Source of the DNA: an uncultured Arenicella sp.
GTDB taxonomy: Bacteria; Pseudomonadota; Gammaproteobacteria; Arenicellales; Arenicellaceae
Direction of reading: 5' to 3'
DNA length: 64,000 bases
Assembly: GCA_947499305.1 (NCBI GenBank)
Contig: CANMNN010000011.1
Span: 1 to 64,000, forward strand
Shown: positions 17,877 to 27,644 of the stretch, one piece after another
How the letters are laid out: the number at the start of each line of letters is the position of its first letter
How positions within the stretch are numbered: position 1 is the stretch's first letter
The notes under the pieces: model-generated
Told to the model about the DNA's origin: nothing
What the model saw: the letters and a program-made list of their open reading frames with translations, nothing else
The model's database searches: none
Program-made: the position numbers and the translations under genes

Positions 17877-20800
17877 ATGAAAATGTTCAAAAAAATGAAA
17901 AAACAAAAAACGATTGTCTCAGCAATCATTCTTGGGGCAATTAGCTGTCTGTCTACGGTTAGTGTTCAAGCACAGGAGTTTGAGTTGTGTACGGTTAATG
18001 TGCTTAACCGTAACACTCAGATGAATGCTGATGGAACGTTTTCGTTACAGAATATTCCTGTGCCCGACTCACGTTCAGTGAGAGCAAGGGTGGTGTGCGA
18101 CCCCTCGTCAGGTGTAAATCGAGGCCAAACAGCCTTTGTGCAAGCTGTTAGTAATGGTATCACGCGCTTTGGACCCATTGATTTCACTAATCTTGATCCC
18201 ATTCCAGTAAGTCTATCTGTTTCTAGTGTTGATAGTAGCTTGACCGCGCTCAGCCCAAGCACACAAATTACAGTATTAGGTAATCTGATTGGAGGTACTA
18301 GCGTTGATATTACCTCAGGGCAAACCGGAACTTTCTACCAGGTATCTAATTCATCTATAGCAACGGTGACACAAGAAGGCATAGTTCGCGCTATCTCAAG
18401 TGGCCGTGTATTTATAACTATTACTCACGAAGGTCTAATTGCGACGATCGCGATTGACGTTCAGCTAACAGACGACAGTGATGGCGATGGCTTGCCGGAT
18501 GACTACGAATCACTTAATTCAATTAACCCCGGTGGTAATAATTTAGCACGGCTTAACGGTGCCACTTATAACGCCAGCTCTTCATCGGCTCCGTTTCCAG
18601 AAGCGCGGGCGTTTGATGGTTTAAGAAGCACATCCTGGTTTACGGGTGTCGGTGATGCGGCAAACAGGCGCGCAGCTCCCTTTGTAGAGGTTGAGTTGCC
18701 CAGAGATTCTGATCTGTCGCAAATCCGTTTGTTTGGTAACCGAACAAACCCAGTTGGTTTTGATTTTTTCTCTGGTTTTTTTCAGGTGTTTGATGCCACT
18801 GGAAATGAGCTATTCAATTCTGGTGAAATAGCATTGCCTGAACCGAACAGGGATTTAACTCTGCCAGTTGACTTAGACAGCGTACGGAGAGTGCGGTTTA
18901 CCTCGCTGAGTGATGAAAGTAATACGCCGGGCTTATCCGAATTTGAACTTATCTCGCGCCCAGGTGGTGAGGCCTTCAATATGAACAATCCGGATGATGC
19001 ATCGTTGGATTTTGATTTTGATTCGCTTAACAACCTTCAAGAGTTTGAATTGGGAAGCAGCCCGTTTCTAGCCGATACAGATTCTGACGGTTTAGATGAT
19101 TCGCGAGAAGTTGATGTTGGCACTAGCGTTATTGATGCTGATACCGATGACGATCTTTTATTAGATGGTGAAGAGGTTAATCCAACCGAAGACTTTGATC
19201 TCGATGGAAAGATTAACGCGTTAGACGAAGACAGTGATAATGATGGTTTGCTAGACGGTATTGAAGTAGCTATCGGTCTAAATCCTCTGAACCAAGATTC
19301 AGATGGCGATCAAGTCCCCGACGGACTGGAAGACACCGATGATGACGGTTTAGCCAATTTGGAGGAAGTGGCTGAAAACACCGACCCAGGCAATCCGGAT
19401 ACCGATGGTGATGGCATTTTAGATGGTGAAGAAGTCATACCAGGTGAAGATGGAGTTATCTCTGACCCGCTTGATAGCGATACTGACGGTGATGGCCTGC
19501 CTGATGGCTACGAGACTCGTTTTGGATTAGACCCAACCAATTCTAATGACTCATCACTGGATTTAGATGGCGACGGCATCTCAAATCTTGACGAATTCTT
19601 AGCTGGTACTGATCCGACTAATAATGATATCAGCGCACCTGCGGTTGCAGAATTTGAGCCTGTAGATGGTTCCACCACCTTTATGGTGAATTCGGCGTTG
19701 GTTATTCGATTCACCGAGCCATTGCTTGATGCGAGCGTGCAGCAGGGTCGTGTTGTATTAATAGACTTAGTTACTCAAACAGAAGTCGCTGGGGAAATAT
19801 CCCTTTCAAACGACCAGCTATCTATCACGCTTACACCCGATGAACGTTTGCAATCACTTACAGAGTACCGCGTCAGTGTCTCAGGCGTTCGAGATCGTGC
19901 AGGGAATTTGATGACCGAGACAGCTTCAGCGTCATTTACCACGTCGCAGTTCGTTGATCGGCAATCACCGCAAATTTTGTCTCTCACGCCGAACGATTTT
20001 GATACAGATGCTGATGAGGGGTTTGCGGTTAACCTTCCGGTCAGAGTTCAGTTTAGTGAACGTATGAGTCCTGCAACGTTAACGAATTCAAACTTCACCG
20101 TATTTGACCAATCGATCAGCAGAATTGTCGAAGGCATGATTCAGGTTGATGCTGACGGTTCAACGGCAGCATTTGTACCCAATGAAAATTGGGCTGTTGG
20201 AAGAACCTATCGAGTAAGCTTAAACAACCGTGTTACCGATATCGCAGGGAATCGACTATCCACTAATGTACGGTATGAATTTACTACGGCATTTGTCGAA
20301 GACTTTGATCGTCCTCAATTGGTCACAACCAGCCCGGAGGATGGTGCAAACGATGTTTTCGTGAATTCAGTTATACAATTAACGTTCAATGAGACCGTTG
20401 ATCCCGTGGATGTGTTGCGAGGCGTGAAAGTGTGGACAAATGGTCAAGAAGTTGAAGGTGCTTTCGCTTTGTCAAACGCAAATCAGTTACTGACGTTCAC
20501 GTCAACTGATGCCTTAATGCCGAATACAGAATACTCAGTAGAGTTTACTACTGTGGTGACTGATCTGGTCGGCAACCCTCTCGACAATCCAGGTGGAATT
20601 ACCTTTGTAACAGGTGATAGGGCCGATATTCTCAGGCCATCTGTGACATCAATATTTCCGGAGCGCGGAGCGTTTGATATTCCAATAACTCCAAGGGTGA
20701 CAATCAATTTTAGCGAGCCTATTAATCCCGCAACGCTAAATTCAAACACCTTTAATATTCTTGATACGGAGCAGTCGTTTGTAAGATTGCCAGGTTCAAT

Positions 20801-23800
20801 AGTAGTGGCCGAAGATGGACTGAGGGCAACGTATACACCTTCTGAGCCATTAGTACCCGGTGGCCGATATCGCTTGAGTCTGCGAACCTCTTCCATACAA
20901 GATTTTGCAAACAATAGTTTAGAGGGCAGTTTCTTTTCATATGATTTCACTACCGTTGGCTCTGCCGAGCAGAGTTCATTGCAGGTGGAGTCGGTCAGCC
21001 CGCAAAACGGTTTACAAGACGTTCCTACCAGTTCGATCATGAGGCTTAAGTTCGATAATGTGTTAGATCCTAACAGTGTCGATCAAGACTCGTTCACACT
21101 GAGGAGCAATGGTATTCCGGTCGAAACCACCTACGAGTTGAGCCAAGACCTTCGTTCGGTCTCGGTAAGAGCTCTAAATGGCTTGGTCGCAAACAGTGAT
21201 TATTCGTTTGCAGCTCAAGCTATTGCCGATCAGTCGGGTAACGTTATGGCTGATTTTGAAAGCTTCTTCAGTACAGCAACTTTTGCAATAGACGATGTAG
21301 ATGGCCCTCATGTCGTTAACGTTTTGCCGCAAAATGGCCAAACGAGCGTTCCAGTAGATTCGGATATCGTTATCTCTTTTAACGAACCGATAGATTCTAC
21401 AACCGTCACAGAGACAACCGTCAGAGTTAGTATTGATGGCTTTAATGGAAATGTACCGGGCTCATACCAGGTAGAAGGTCAAAACGTTAGATTCTCTCCT
21501 CTCTCCAACTTTCCTGCGAGTGCGAGAGTACGCGTCAATGTATCTAGTAGTGTTACTGATACGTCAGGAAATCCAGCGATGGCATCTCAAATTGTATTTA
21601 CCGCTGAAAATGTGATTGACACCTCGCAGCCGAGCGTGGTGATGATCACGCCCGCAAATGGTGATCAAAACGTTTCTACCAATACTAGCGTGACGGTATT
21701 GTTTTCAGAGGCAATTAACCCAAGTTCATTGCGTAGCGAAAATATAATATTTAGTGTTAATGGCGAGCGCCGAGACGGGGTGGCCAGGAGAGTATCGTCG
21801 GACAATGCTGCGATTACATTCGGTGTAGACGCGCCTTTGAATAGTTTAGTTTCGATCGAATTGAGTGGCATACAGGATTTATCAGGGAATGTGATTCCTG
21901 ACTTTGTAAGTTCTTACCTCACTACCTCGGTCGAAAATCAGACCAGAGTGATAACTCAACGCCCGAGCGGAGATAGCCGAGTTGGCCTCACTGATCGAAA
22001 AATCTCCTTAGTCACGAATAACGCATTATTAGAAAGCTCAGTCAACGGAGCCCTCAATGTGTCGCAGAATGGCGTATTAATGGAGGGAACGACCTCGATT
22101 AAAGGTGGTGGTAGTGTGATCGAGTTTATCGCTAGTGATGACTGGGACGAGAATGCTTTGATTGAGATCTTTGTCAGCGCGTCTGTGGTCGATATTAATG
22201 GAGATTCATTGAGCAACTATCGAGGTACATTAAGGACAATTGAACGCAACAGTTTTGTGCCAACTGGTCGAACCCCGAGAGTGGTTAGCGGCACTGGCTC
22301 GTTCTCAGATGATAATAGGCTTCCTATTAACCCCATTTTAACGCTTGAAATTGACAAACCGTTAGACGCTACAACAGTGAGTAACGATAATTTCGTGCTT
22401 GAGAATCGAGATACTGGAGAAATTGCCTCGGTAGAGGTAACTCTGAGTGCAGACGCTCAACTCCTGATTATTCAACCTACTGACGTTTTAACACCAGATA
22501 CGTCTTATGATGTTGTTGTCGACCAAGCTGTTCTTGACGTTGAAGGAATTGCGCTTAGCAACTTTAGGCCTTTGACAATTGGACGAATACAGACTAGGGT
22601 AATCGAGGTAGAGGATGTTATTTCTCCAACTGTGGATGAGTCGTCTCCCGCGCTGAATATCAACCGTATTCCCACTAACGCGGTATTTCAGATCAGACTG
22701 AATGAGCCTGTGGATCCACTGCTAACTTCCTCAAACGGAATACAAATTATTAGCGATAGCGGTGATGGGATCTCAAGTACCTTGAGCTTTAGTAACGAGA
22801 ATAGAGATATTTTTGTTATTCCTGATGATTTATTGCAAGAAAATACAAGCTATCGTTTTGATCTGAGTGGTTTGAGTGACAGTGCTGAGAATAGAGTGCT
22901 GGACAATAGCCTTTTATATACAACAGGTGATGGACCCAGTACGAACATTACTCGTGTATCCCGAGTTAGCATCAGCAATGATGAAGTGAACGTGCCAGTC
23001 AATTCTGTGATCTCATTTGAGCTAGCCGAACATGCGAACCCACTATCTATATCTAGTTTTCCACGGCTTTTGGAAAATGTGACTGATGACATACGGGTGT
23101 CGGGCGAGGTAAGAGTTGATACAGATACTCGAAGATTTATGTTTGTACCTTCCGAACCGCTTGCTGCCGGTAAGTCATTTCAACTTGCTCTGAATGCGTT
23201 TGCGGATGACATAATTGGGCAAAGCGTATCAGCTCAAGATATAACGTTCACTACGTCCTTCAACTCTGATGACACTCCTCCTGTATTGTTGACAGTGATG
23301 CCGGAAAACCAAGCGGTCGATGTCGCAGTAAACAGCCAAATAATCGTTCAGTTTGACGAGCCTGTATCGAATATTGAAGATTCTGAGATTCGACTAACAA
23401 GTAACGGAGAGCTGCTTCCTACTAGGCAAGTATTTTCCGCAGATCCTAGGTTATTAGTTGTGTCTCCTTTAGTTCCTATGGCCGCCTTACAAACTTATAC
23501 TTTGTCGATTAACGAGGTGCGGGACTTAGCTGGTAACGTTAGTGAGAATATGTTCGTTTCTGAATTTTCGACGTCGAGTGAGTCTGATGCGGTAGGCCCT
23601 ACAATTGTTTCGATTAAACCTTCAGAGGATCAAGTAAATGTGCCTACCAATATTAATTTGGAGATTGAATTTGATGAACCAATTAACCCTCAGACGATTA
23701 ATTCTTCAAACTTTAGAATACTTAACCGTAGCACGGGTTTTGTCGCTAGTGGAAGAGTGGAGGTATCAACAAATGGCTTGATAGCTCGCTTTATTCCAGA

Positions 23801-26800
23801 CGCTCTACTATTACCATTTACCGATTACTTTGTTAACTGGGTCCCCTCAGATTTTCGTGATTTAGCAGGAAATCAGGCGGATCTAGGTTCAAGTTCTTTC
23901 CTCAGGAATTTTACGACCGGTGGTGCTATAGATGATCAGCCTCCAAGAGTGATCAAGAGTGTTCCTCGTTCTGATGCGCAGAATGTGCCGGTTAATTCGA
24001 CAATCGCCGTGACGTTTGACGAGCAAATTAGTCTTCTTGATATTGAGTCGTCATTCAAGGTATTGCGAGATGGTGCTGAGATTGACGGAAACGTAACAAT
24101 TGAAGATGGCCTTAGAACACTTCGTTTTACTCCTGTCGTTCCGCTTTCGGTGAATACTTCATATTCTATCCAGTTACAAGATGTTACTGATTCCTCAAAT
24201 AATACCAGCATTGCCTATGTCACGAGTTTTACAACGTCGAGTGAAATAAACCCAGATATTGACGCGCCTTTGTTAATATCGACTGTCCCTGACAATGCTG
24301 CACTGGATGTTGATGTTTCAGCGCCTATCTCAATTCAGTTTAGCGAGAACATCGATCAAACTACAGTTACCCCCAACAGTATCGGTGTTTCTGTTAATGG
24401 GGATGTGATCTCTGGTGATTTTGAATTTTTGGATAATGAAGTAAGGTTCGTGCCAAAGAGTAACTTGCCAGCGAGCAGTGTGGTGCGTGTCTCTATTTCA
24501 AACGCCCTGTCTGACTATTCAGGTAATCGCTATGTAGGTTCTACATTTACGTTCACAACTGCTTTTTCTCCAGATACTATTAGACCGGAAGTTGTTTCAA
24601 TTACCCCTCGTGATGGCACGACTAATGTGGCTGACACTGTGCCCGTGGTGTTAACCTTTAGCGAGCCTCTGGATCCATCGACTATTAATAAGGACAATTT
24701 TATTGTCTTTATTGACGGGCAAGCTTCTTCGATAACTCTATCAAATATCATCCTTAGTGCTTCTTCAGATAATAGGACTGTCACTATAACGGGAAGAACA
24801 GATGGTATCGATTTTTTTGGTCAAGAAGATGGACGAGTAATTACTGTCGCCGTTACCGATCAAGTCAGAGATTTCGCGGGTAATCCTTTAGACACGTTTG
24901 AGAGTAGTTACACGCTCAGCCCAATCTCAATTGATAGTTTTACGGTCGTGTCTCAAAGACCTGCCAGCGGTTCTCGAGATGTAAGCACCGAAAGTAGCGT
25001 GCGTTTATTTCTAAATACTCAAGTTGATCAGCCGACTTTGGTGGGTAATTTTAACGTTACGCAAAATGGGAACGTGGTTGATGGCGTGGCTCAAGTTATA
25101 GGTGACGGTTTTGCCATTGAATTTATCCCAGATAACCCTTTTGAGGCGGATGCGAACGTTGAGATATTTGCAAGTGACTTGATTACGAGTGCGAGTGGAC
25201 AGCCTCTGTTGAATTATCAAGGTCAATTCACTACGTCGAGGACCGCCAGTCAGGCTGGGCCGATGATTGTGCAAATGGTGCCCAGTTCACGAGAACTATC
25301 GGCGCAAAACCCGGCTTTTGAGTTTCAGTTTAGTGAATTGATAGATCCCACTACGGTGAGCAATAGTAGTATCGATTTGAGAAATGCGCTCTCTGGGGAG
25401 GAGATACCAACCACTGTTAGTTTGGTAGGTGACTTAAGAACAGTAAGAGCAGTACCGGTTGAGGAACTTTTACCAAATCAGGAATACAGCATCTTTGTTG
25501 TAAGCACGATCGCTAACGAAAATGGTCAGTCTTCCGACAGGAGTACGTTTTTTACATTTACTACGACCGATTTAATTGACCTTCATTCTCCATTAGTGGA
25601 TCTTATTTCACCGGCTGAGGGTTCAATTGATGTTGGAATTAATACGAATATCAAGGTTAGGTTTAGCGAAGCGATTAATCCTATATCTTTATCAGATGCA
25701 ACCTTTATGCTCGTAGGAGACAATGTTGCGGCCATAGCTTGCAGTTTCGCTTTTTCAAACAACAACAGAGATGTGGTTATGCTGCCGCACTCACCTTTAG
25801 CTGCTGGTACGACCTATACTATTGAAATATCAGGTGTAACAGATCGGTCTGGAAATGAGGTCAGTGCCACGACTTCTGAATTTACTACGGGGGCGGGTCC
25901 GGCGGTTAGTGACGTATTAGTGTTGAGTGCAAACCCGCAAGAGGACATTGTTGACGCTCCAACAAATATTCGTCCAGGTTTGAGCTTTGCTAAGCCTATA
26001 GACCCTTTCAGTATTAGCGACGATACGTTCTACTTGAGAACAAGTTCGTCCAGGTTTGGGCCTAGAGCTCTTGGGGAAGGTTTATTAACTGATGGCGGGC
26101 GTACTATTATATTTAGCCCTGATTCTCCTTTGTTGGAAAATCAGTTCTATGCGATAGAGTTTGCTGGGCTCACTGATACATCTGGCAATCGAGTGACGGC
26201 TTTCAACCCGAGAACTGGGCCTGTCGATATTGGAGATTTTACCACAGGGGTGACCCGAGATGATAATCTACCAGAAGTTAGTTCATCTAATGTCGCTTCC
26301 GCGTCAGAAAATGTAGCGATAAATAGTCATGTGTCGATGAATTTTAGCGAATTAGTTTCAGCAATCTCCCTAAACAAAGTTAGGGTTGAGCATGAGGGAG
26401 CTGTTGTTCTTACGCGCATAGAACTATCTGACGATGGAACAACTGCATCATTGATACCCTTGTCATTTTTTGATCCTTTTACAGCCTATACTTTAATCAT
26501 AGAGTCCGTAACAGACATTGCAGGCAATATGATTGAAAACCCAGTGCGAATCGATTTCACAACTGGTAGTTCAATAGATAATGTGGTGCCGAGTTTTGTC
26601 TCATCTTCGCCGGCTGATCGAGAGACAGGCCTGCCATTAAATGTCAACGTTGCGGTTAATTTTAGCGAACGTATTGATCCTACTTCGTTGCGGTCTGATT
26701 CGATATTTATCGAGAATGCTAATACGCGAGAATTGGTGCCAGCAAGCATAAGAGTATCTGACGATTTTTTAAGTGTGACTATTGATCCAATAGAATCGCT

Positions 26801-26915
26801 TGCGCCTAGCACGAGTTATCGAATACGAATTATGGGGTCGATCACAGATTTTTCTGGGAACAATCTATTACTGCCTTTTCGCTTTAATCCCCCAGCATTC
26901 ACGACAACGAACTAG
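17877..26915 (+). CDS. giant secreted surface protein with ~22 Big_5 Ig-like repeats
   Basis: 3012 residues. Basic N-terminus and signal peptide (about 8-32, cut after VQAQ). Then a Big_2-like domain (105-200, VSNSSIATVTQEGIVRAISS), a discoidin/F5-8C-like region (about 222-362, ATYNASSSSAPFPEARAFDG), TSP3-type calcium-binding repeats (370-580, DTDSDGLDDSREV), and about 22 tandem SbsA-type Ig-like Big_5 units of roughly 105-115 residues. A typical unit begins PxVxSxxPxxGxxxVPVNSxI and ends FTT. Several units are degenerate (about the 8th, 17th and 20th). No sorting signal, autotransporter domain or C-terminal anchor is visible; the chain ends within the last repeat. It is a predicted calcium-stiffened adhesin or matrix fibre. 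The second giant surface gene in a row. Confidence 0.88.
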   Translation: MKMFKKMKKQKTIVSAIILGAISCLSTVSVQAQEFELCTVNVLNRNTQMNADGTFSLQNIPVPDSRSVRARVVCDPSSGVNRGQTAFVQAVSNGITRFGPIDFTNLDPIPVSLSVSSVDSSLTALSPSTQITVLGNLIGGTSVDITSGQTGTFYQVSNSSIATVTQEGIVRAISSGRVFITITHEGLIATIAIDVQLTDDSDGDGLPDDYESLNSINPGGNNLARLNGATYNASSSSAPFPEARAFDGLRSTSWFTGVGDAANRRAAPFVEVELPRDSDLSQIRLFGNRTNPVGFDFFSGFFQVFDATGNELFNSGEIALPEPNRDLTLPVDLDSVRRVRFTSLSDESNTPGLSEFELISRPGGEAFNMNNPDDASLDFDFDSLNNLQEFELGSSPFLADTDSDGLDDSREVDVGTSVIDADTDDDLLLDGEEVNPTEDFDLDGKINALDEDSDNDGLLDGIEVAIGLNPLNQDSDGDQVPDGLEDTDDDGLANLEEVAENTDPGNPDTDGDGILDGEEVIPGEDGVISDPLDSDTDGDGLPDGYETRFGLDPTNSNDSSLDLDGDGISNLDEFLAGTDPTNNDISAPAVAEFEPVDGSTTFMVNSALVIRFTEPLLDASVQQGRVVLIDLVTQTEVAGEISLSNDQLSITLTPDERLQSLTEYRVSVSGVRDRAGNLMTETASASFTTSQFVDRQSPQILSLTPNDFDTDADEGFAVNLPVRVQFSERMSPATLTNSNFTVFDQSISRIVEGMIQVDADGSTAAFVPNENWAVGRTYRVSLNNRVTDIAGNRLSTNVRYEFTTAFVEDFDRPQLVTTSPEDGANDVFVNSVIQLTFNETVDPVDVLRGVKVWTNGQEVEGAFALSNANQLLTFTSTDALMPNTEYSVEFTTVVTDLVGNPLDNPGGITFVTGDRADILRPSVTSIFPERGAFDIPITPRVTINFSEPINPATLNSNTFNILDTEQSFVRLPGSIVVAEDGLRATYTPSEPLVPGGRYRLSLRTSSIQDFANNSLEGSFFSYDFTTVGSAEQSSLQVESVSPQNGLQDVPTSSIMRLKFDNVLDPNSVDQDSFTLRSNGIPVETTYELSQDLRSVSVRALNGLVANSDYSFAAQAIADQSGNVMADFESFFSTATFAIDDVDGPHVVNVLPQNGQTSVPVDSDIVISFNEPIDSTTVTETTVRVSIDGFNGNVPGSYQVEGQNVRFSPLSNFPASARVRVNVSSSVTDTSGNPAMASQIVFTAENVIDTSQPSVVMITPANGDQNVSTNTSVTVLFSEAINPSSLRSENIIFSVNGERRDGVARRVSSDNAAITFGVDAPLNSLVSIELSGIQDLSGNVIPDFVSSYLTTSVENQTRVITQRPSGDSRVGLTDRKISLVTNNALLESSVNGALNVSQNGVLMEGTTSIKGGGSVIEFIASDDWDENALIEIFVSASVVDINGDSLSNYRGTLRTIERNSFVPTGRTPRVVSGTGSFSDDNRLPINPILTLEIDKPLDATTVSNDNFVLENRDTGEIASVEVTLSADAQLLIIQPTDVLTPDTSYDVVVDQAVLDVEGIALSNFRPLTIGRIQTRVIEVEDVISPTVDESSPALNINRIPTNAVFQIRLNEPVDPLLTSSNGIQIISDSGDGISSTLSFSNENRDIFVIPDDLLQENTSYRFDLSGLSDSAENRVLDNSLLYTTGDGPSTNITRVSRVSISNDEVNVPVNSVISFELAEHANPLSISSFPRLLENVTDDIRVSGEVRVDTDTRRFMFVPSEPLAAGKSFQLALNAFADDIIGQSVSAQDITFTTSFNSDDTPPVLLTVMPENQAVDVAVNSQIIVQFDEPVSNIEDSEIRLTSNGELLPTRQVFSADPRLLVVSPLVPMAALQTYTLSINEVRDLAGNVSENMFVSEFSTSSESDAVGPTIVSIKPSEDQVNVPTNINLEIEFDEPINPQTINSSNFRILNRSTGFVASGRVEVSTNGLIARFIPDALLLPFTDYFVNWVPSDFRDLAGNQADLGSSSFLRNFTTGGAIDDQPPRVIKSVPRSDAQNVPVNSTIAVTFDEQISLLDIESSFKVLRDGAEIDGNVTIEDGLRTLRFTPVVPLSVNTSYSIQLQDVTDSSNNTSIAYVTSFTTSSEINPDIDAPLLISTVPDNAALDVDVSAPISIQFSENIDQTTVTPNSIGVSVNGDVISGDFEFLDNEVRFVPKSNLPASSVVRVSISNALSDYSGNRYVGSTFTFTTAFSPDTIRPEVVSITPRDGTTNVADTVPVVLTFSEPLDPSTINKDNFIVFIDGQASSITLSNIILSASSDNRTVTITGRTDGIDFFGQEDGRVITVAVTDQVRDFAGNPLDTFESSYTLSPISIDSFTVVSQRPASGSRDVSTESSVRLFLNTQVDQPTLVGNFNVTQNGNVVDGVAQVIGDGFAIEFIPDNPFEADANVEIFASDLITSASGQPLLNYQGQFTTSRTASQAGPMIVQMVPSSRELSAQNPAFEFQFSELIDPTTVSNSSIDLRNALSGEEIPTTVSLVGDLRTVRAVPVEELLPNQEYSIFVVSTIANENGQSSDRSTFFTFTTTDLIDLHSPLVDLISPAEGSIDVGINTNIKVRFSEAINPISLSDATFMLVGDNVAAIACSFAFSNNNRDVVMLPHSPLAAGTTYTIEISGVTDRSGNEVSATTSEFTTGAGPAVSDVLVLSANPQEDIVDAPTNIRPGLSFAKPIDPFSISDDTFYLRTSSSRFGPRALGEGLLTDGGRTIIFSPDSPLLENQFYAIEFAGLTDTSGNRVTAFNPRTGPVDIGDFTTGVTRDDNLPEVSSSNVASASENVAINSHVSMNFSELVSAISLNKVRVEHEGAVVLTRIELSDDGTTASLIPLSFFDPFTAYTLIIESVTDIAGNMIENPVRIDFTTGSSIDNVVPSFVSSSPADRETGLPLNVNVAVNFSERIDPTSLRSDSIFIENANTRELVPASIRVSDDFLSVTIDPIESLAPSTSYRIRIMGSITDFSGNNLLLPFRFNPPAFTTTN

Positions 26916-26971
26916 GTTGACATGTAAATTTTTCTTAATGAATTCTGAAGTCAGAAAGATCTATTGAATTT

Positions 26972-27207
26972 CGCAGACTACTAGTAAAAATACTATGCAT
27001 CCAATCCCTGTCAAAAGCGCCTTAAGACTTCAAGGTTGGATGCTTCAAAGCGTTAGGGTGCAAATGGAATAGTCTTTACTACTATAGTGATAAATCAACG
27101 CTCGAACTCTGCATAATCTATGCTAATAAGTACAAAGATTGGATAGATCGCTTTCTTCATCCTTGCTCAGAGCTCCGCTTAGTTGAGGCTGCTACATCTT
27201 ACCTGAT
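26972..27207 (-). pseudogene. decayed duplicate of the 5' end of the membrane-protein gene at 27645-29249
   Basis: About 230 bp matches 29061-29299 with scattered changes (shared blocks include GCATCCAATCCCTGTCAAAA and AAGTACAAAGATTGGATAGA). Read leftward it begins with the same MKKAIYPIFVLISI start (ATG 27160-27158), then hits TGA after 21 codons. It also carries the end of the upstream DsbC-like gene. The intact gene therefore lies between two direct repeats. Coordinates of the match are approximate. Confidence 0.75.
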
Positions 27208-27375
27208 GTCGGTCACGCTACGGGGCTATATATGGACCCGCTGAGTAATTCAACGTTTCATTTCATAAATTCTCGTTTCAGGTATTACTTAGTTTTCAAA
27301 GGAAGATCGGTAAGCAGTCGTATATTCGGCTTCATTGTGAATCGGCTTCTACTAGACCGTTCAAGCTATAATGGG

Positions 27376-27449
27376 AACCGCTCCCAGACACCTTATCAGG
27401 CCTTCGGCTTTGATAGCCATGATCCCTGCAGGTTCTGTCTGGGAGGGTT
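27376..27449. ncRNA. strong branched stem-loop, possible structured RNA
   Basis: AACC-g-CTCCCAGACA (27376-27390) pairs with TGTCTGGGAG-GGTT (27436-27449), giving a 14-bp stem with one bulge. Inside it, TATCAGGCC (27394-27402) and GGCTTTGATA (27406-27415) form a hairpin around TTC. A weaker hairpin (GATCCCTGCAGGTTC) follows. The region 27208-27644 has no gene. It could be a small RNA, a cis-acting structure or a mobile-element remnant; strand unknown. Confidence 0.4.
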
Positions 27450-27465
27450 AAACCTCTTTTTCCAC

Positions 27466-27487
27466 AAGAAAGAGTCGGGTCTTTCTT
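27466..27487. terminator. perfect 8-bp hairpin
   Basis: AAGAAAGA (27466-27473) and TCTTTCTT (27480-27487) around GTCGGG. It could end a transcript from the adjacent branched structure or lie downstream of the leftward operon. There is no long T run. Confidence 0.3.
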
Positions 27488-27644
27488 ATGAGCGGCTATC
27501 AGCGAAAAAAGCAATATACACGTATCTAGGCTGAGACGTTCAAAGTGAATTATCATTTGAGTATCCATACGTGCCTAATGTTCCTTAAGCGTCGGTCAAT
27601 CGATTTTATGAGTGATCAGCAGTTCTTCATAACTGTTCTTTAGC

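Noticed and set aside
27232-27534. 100-codon open frame in the gap before 27645
   Set aside because: Overlaps the stem-loop region, no ribosome-binding site and no protein-like composition.
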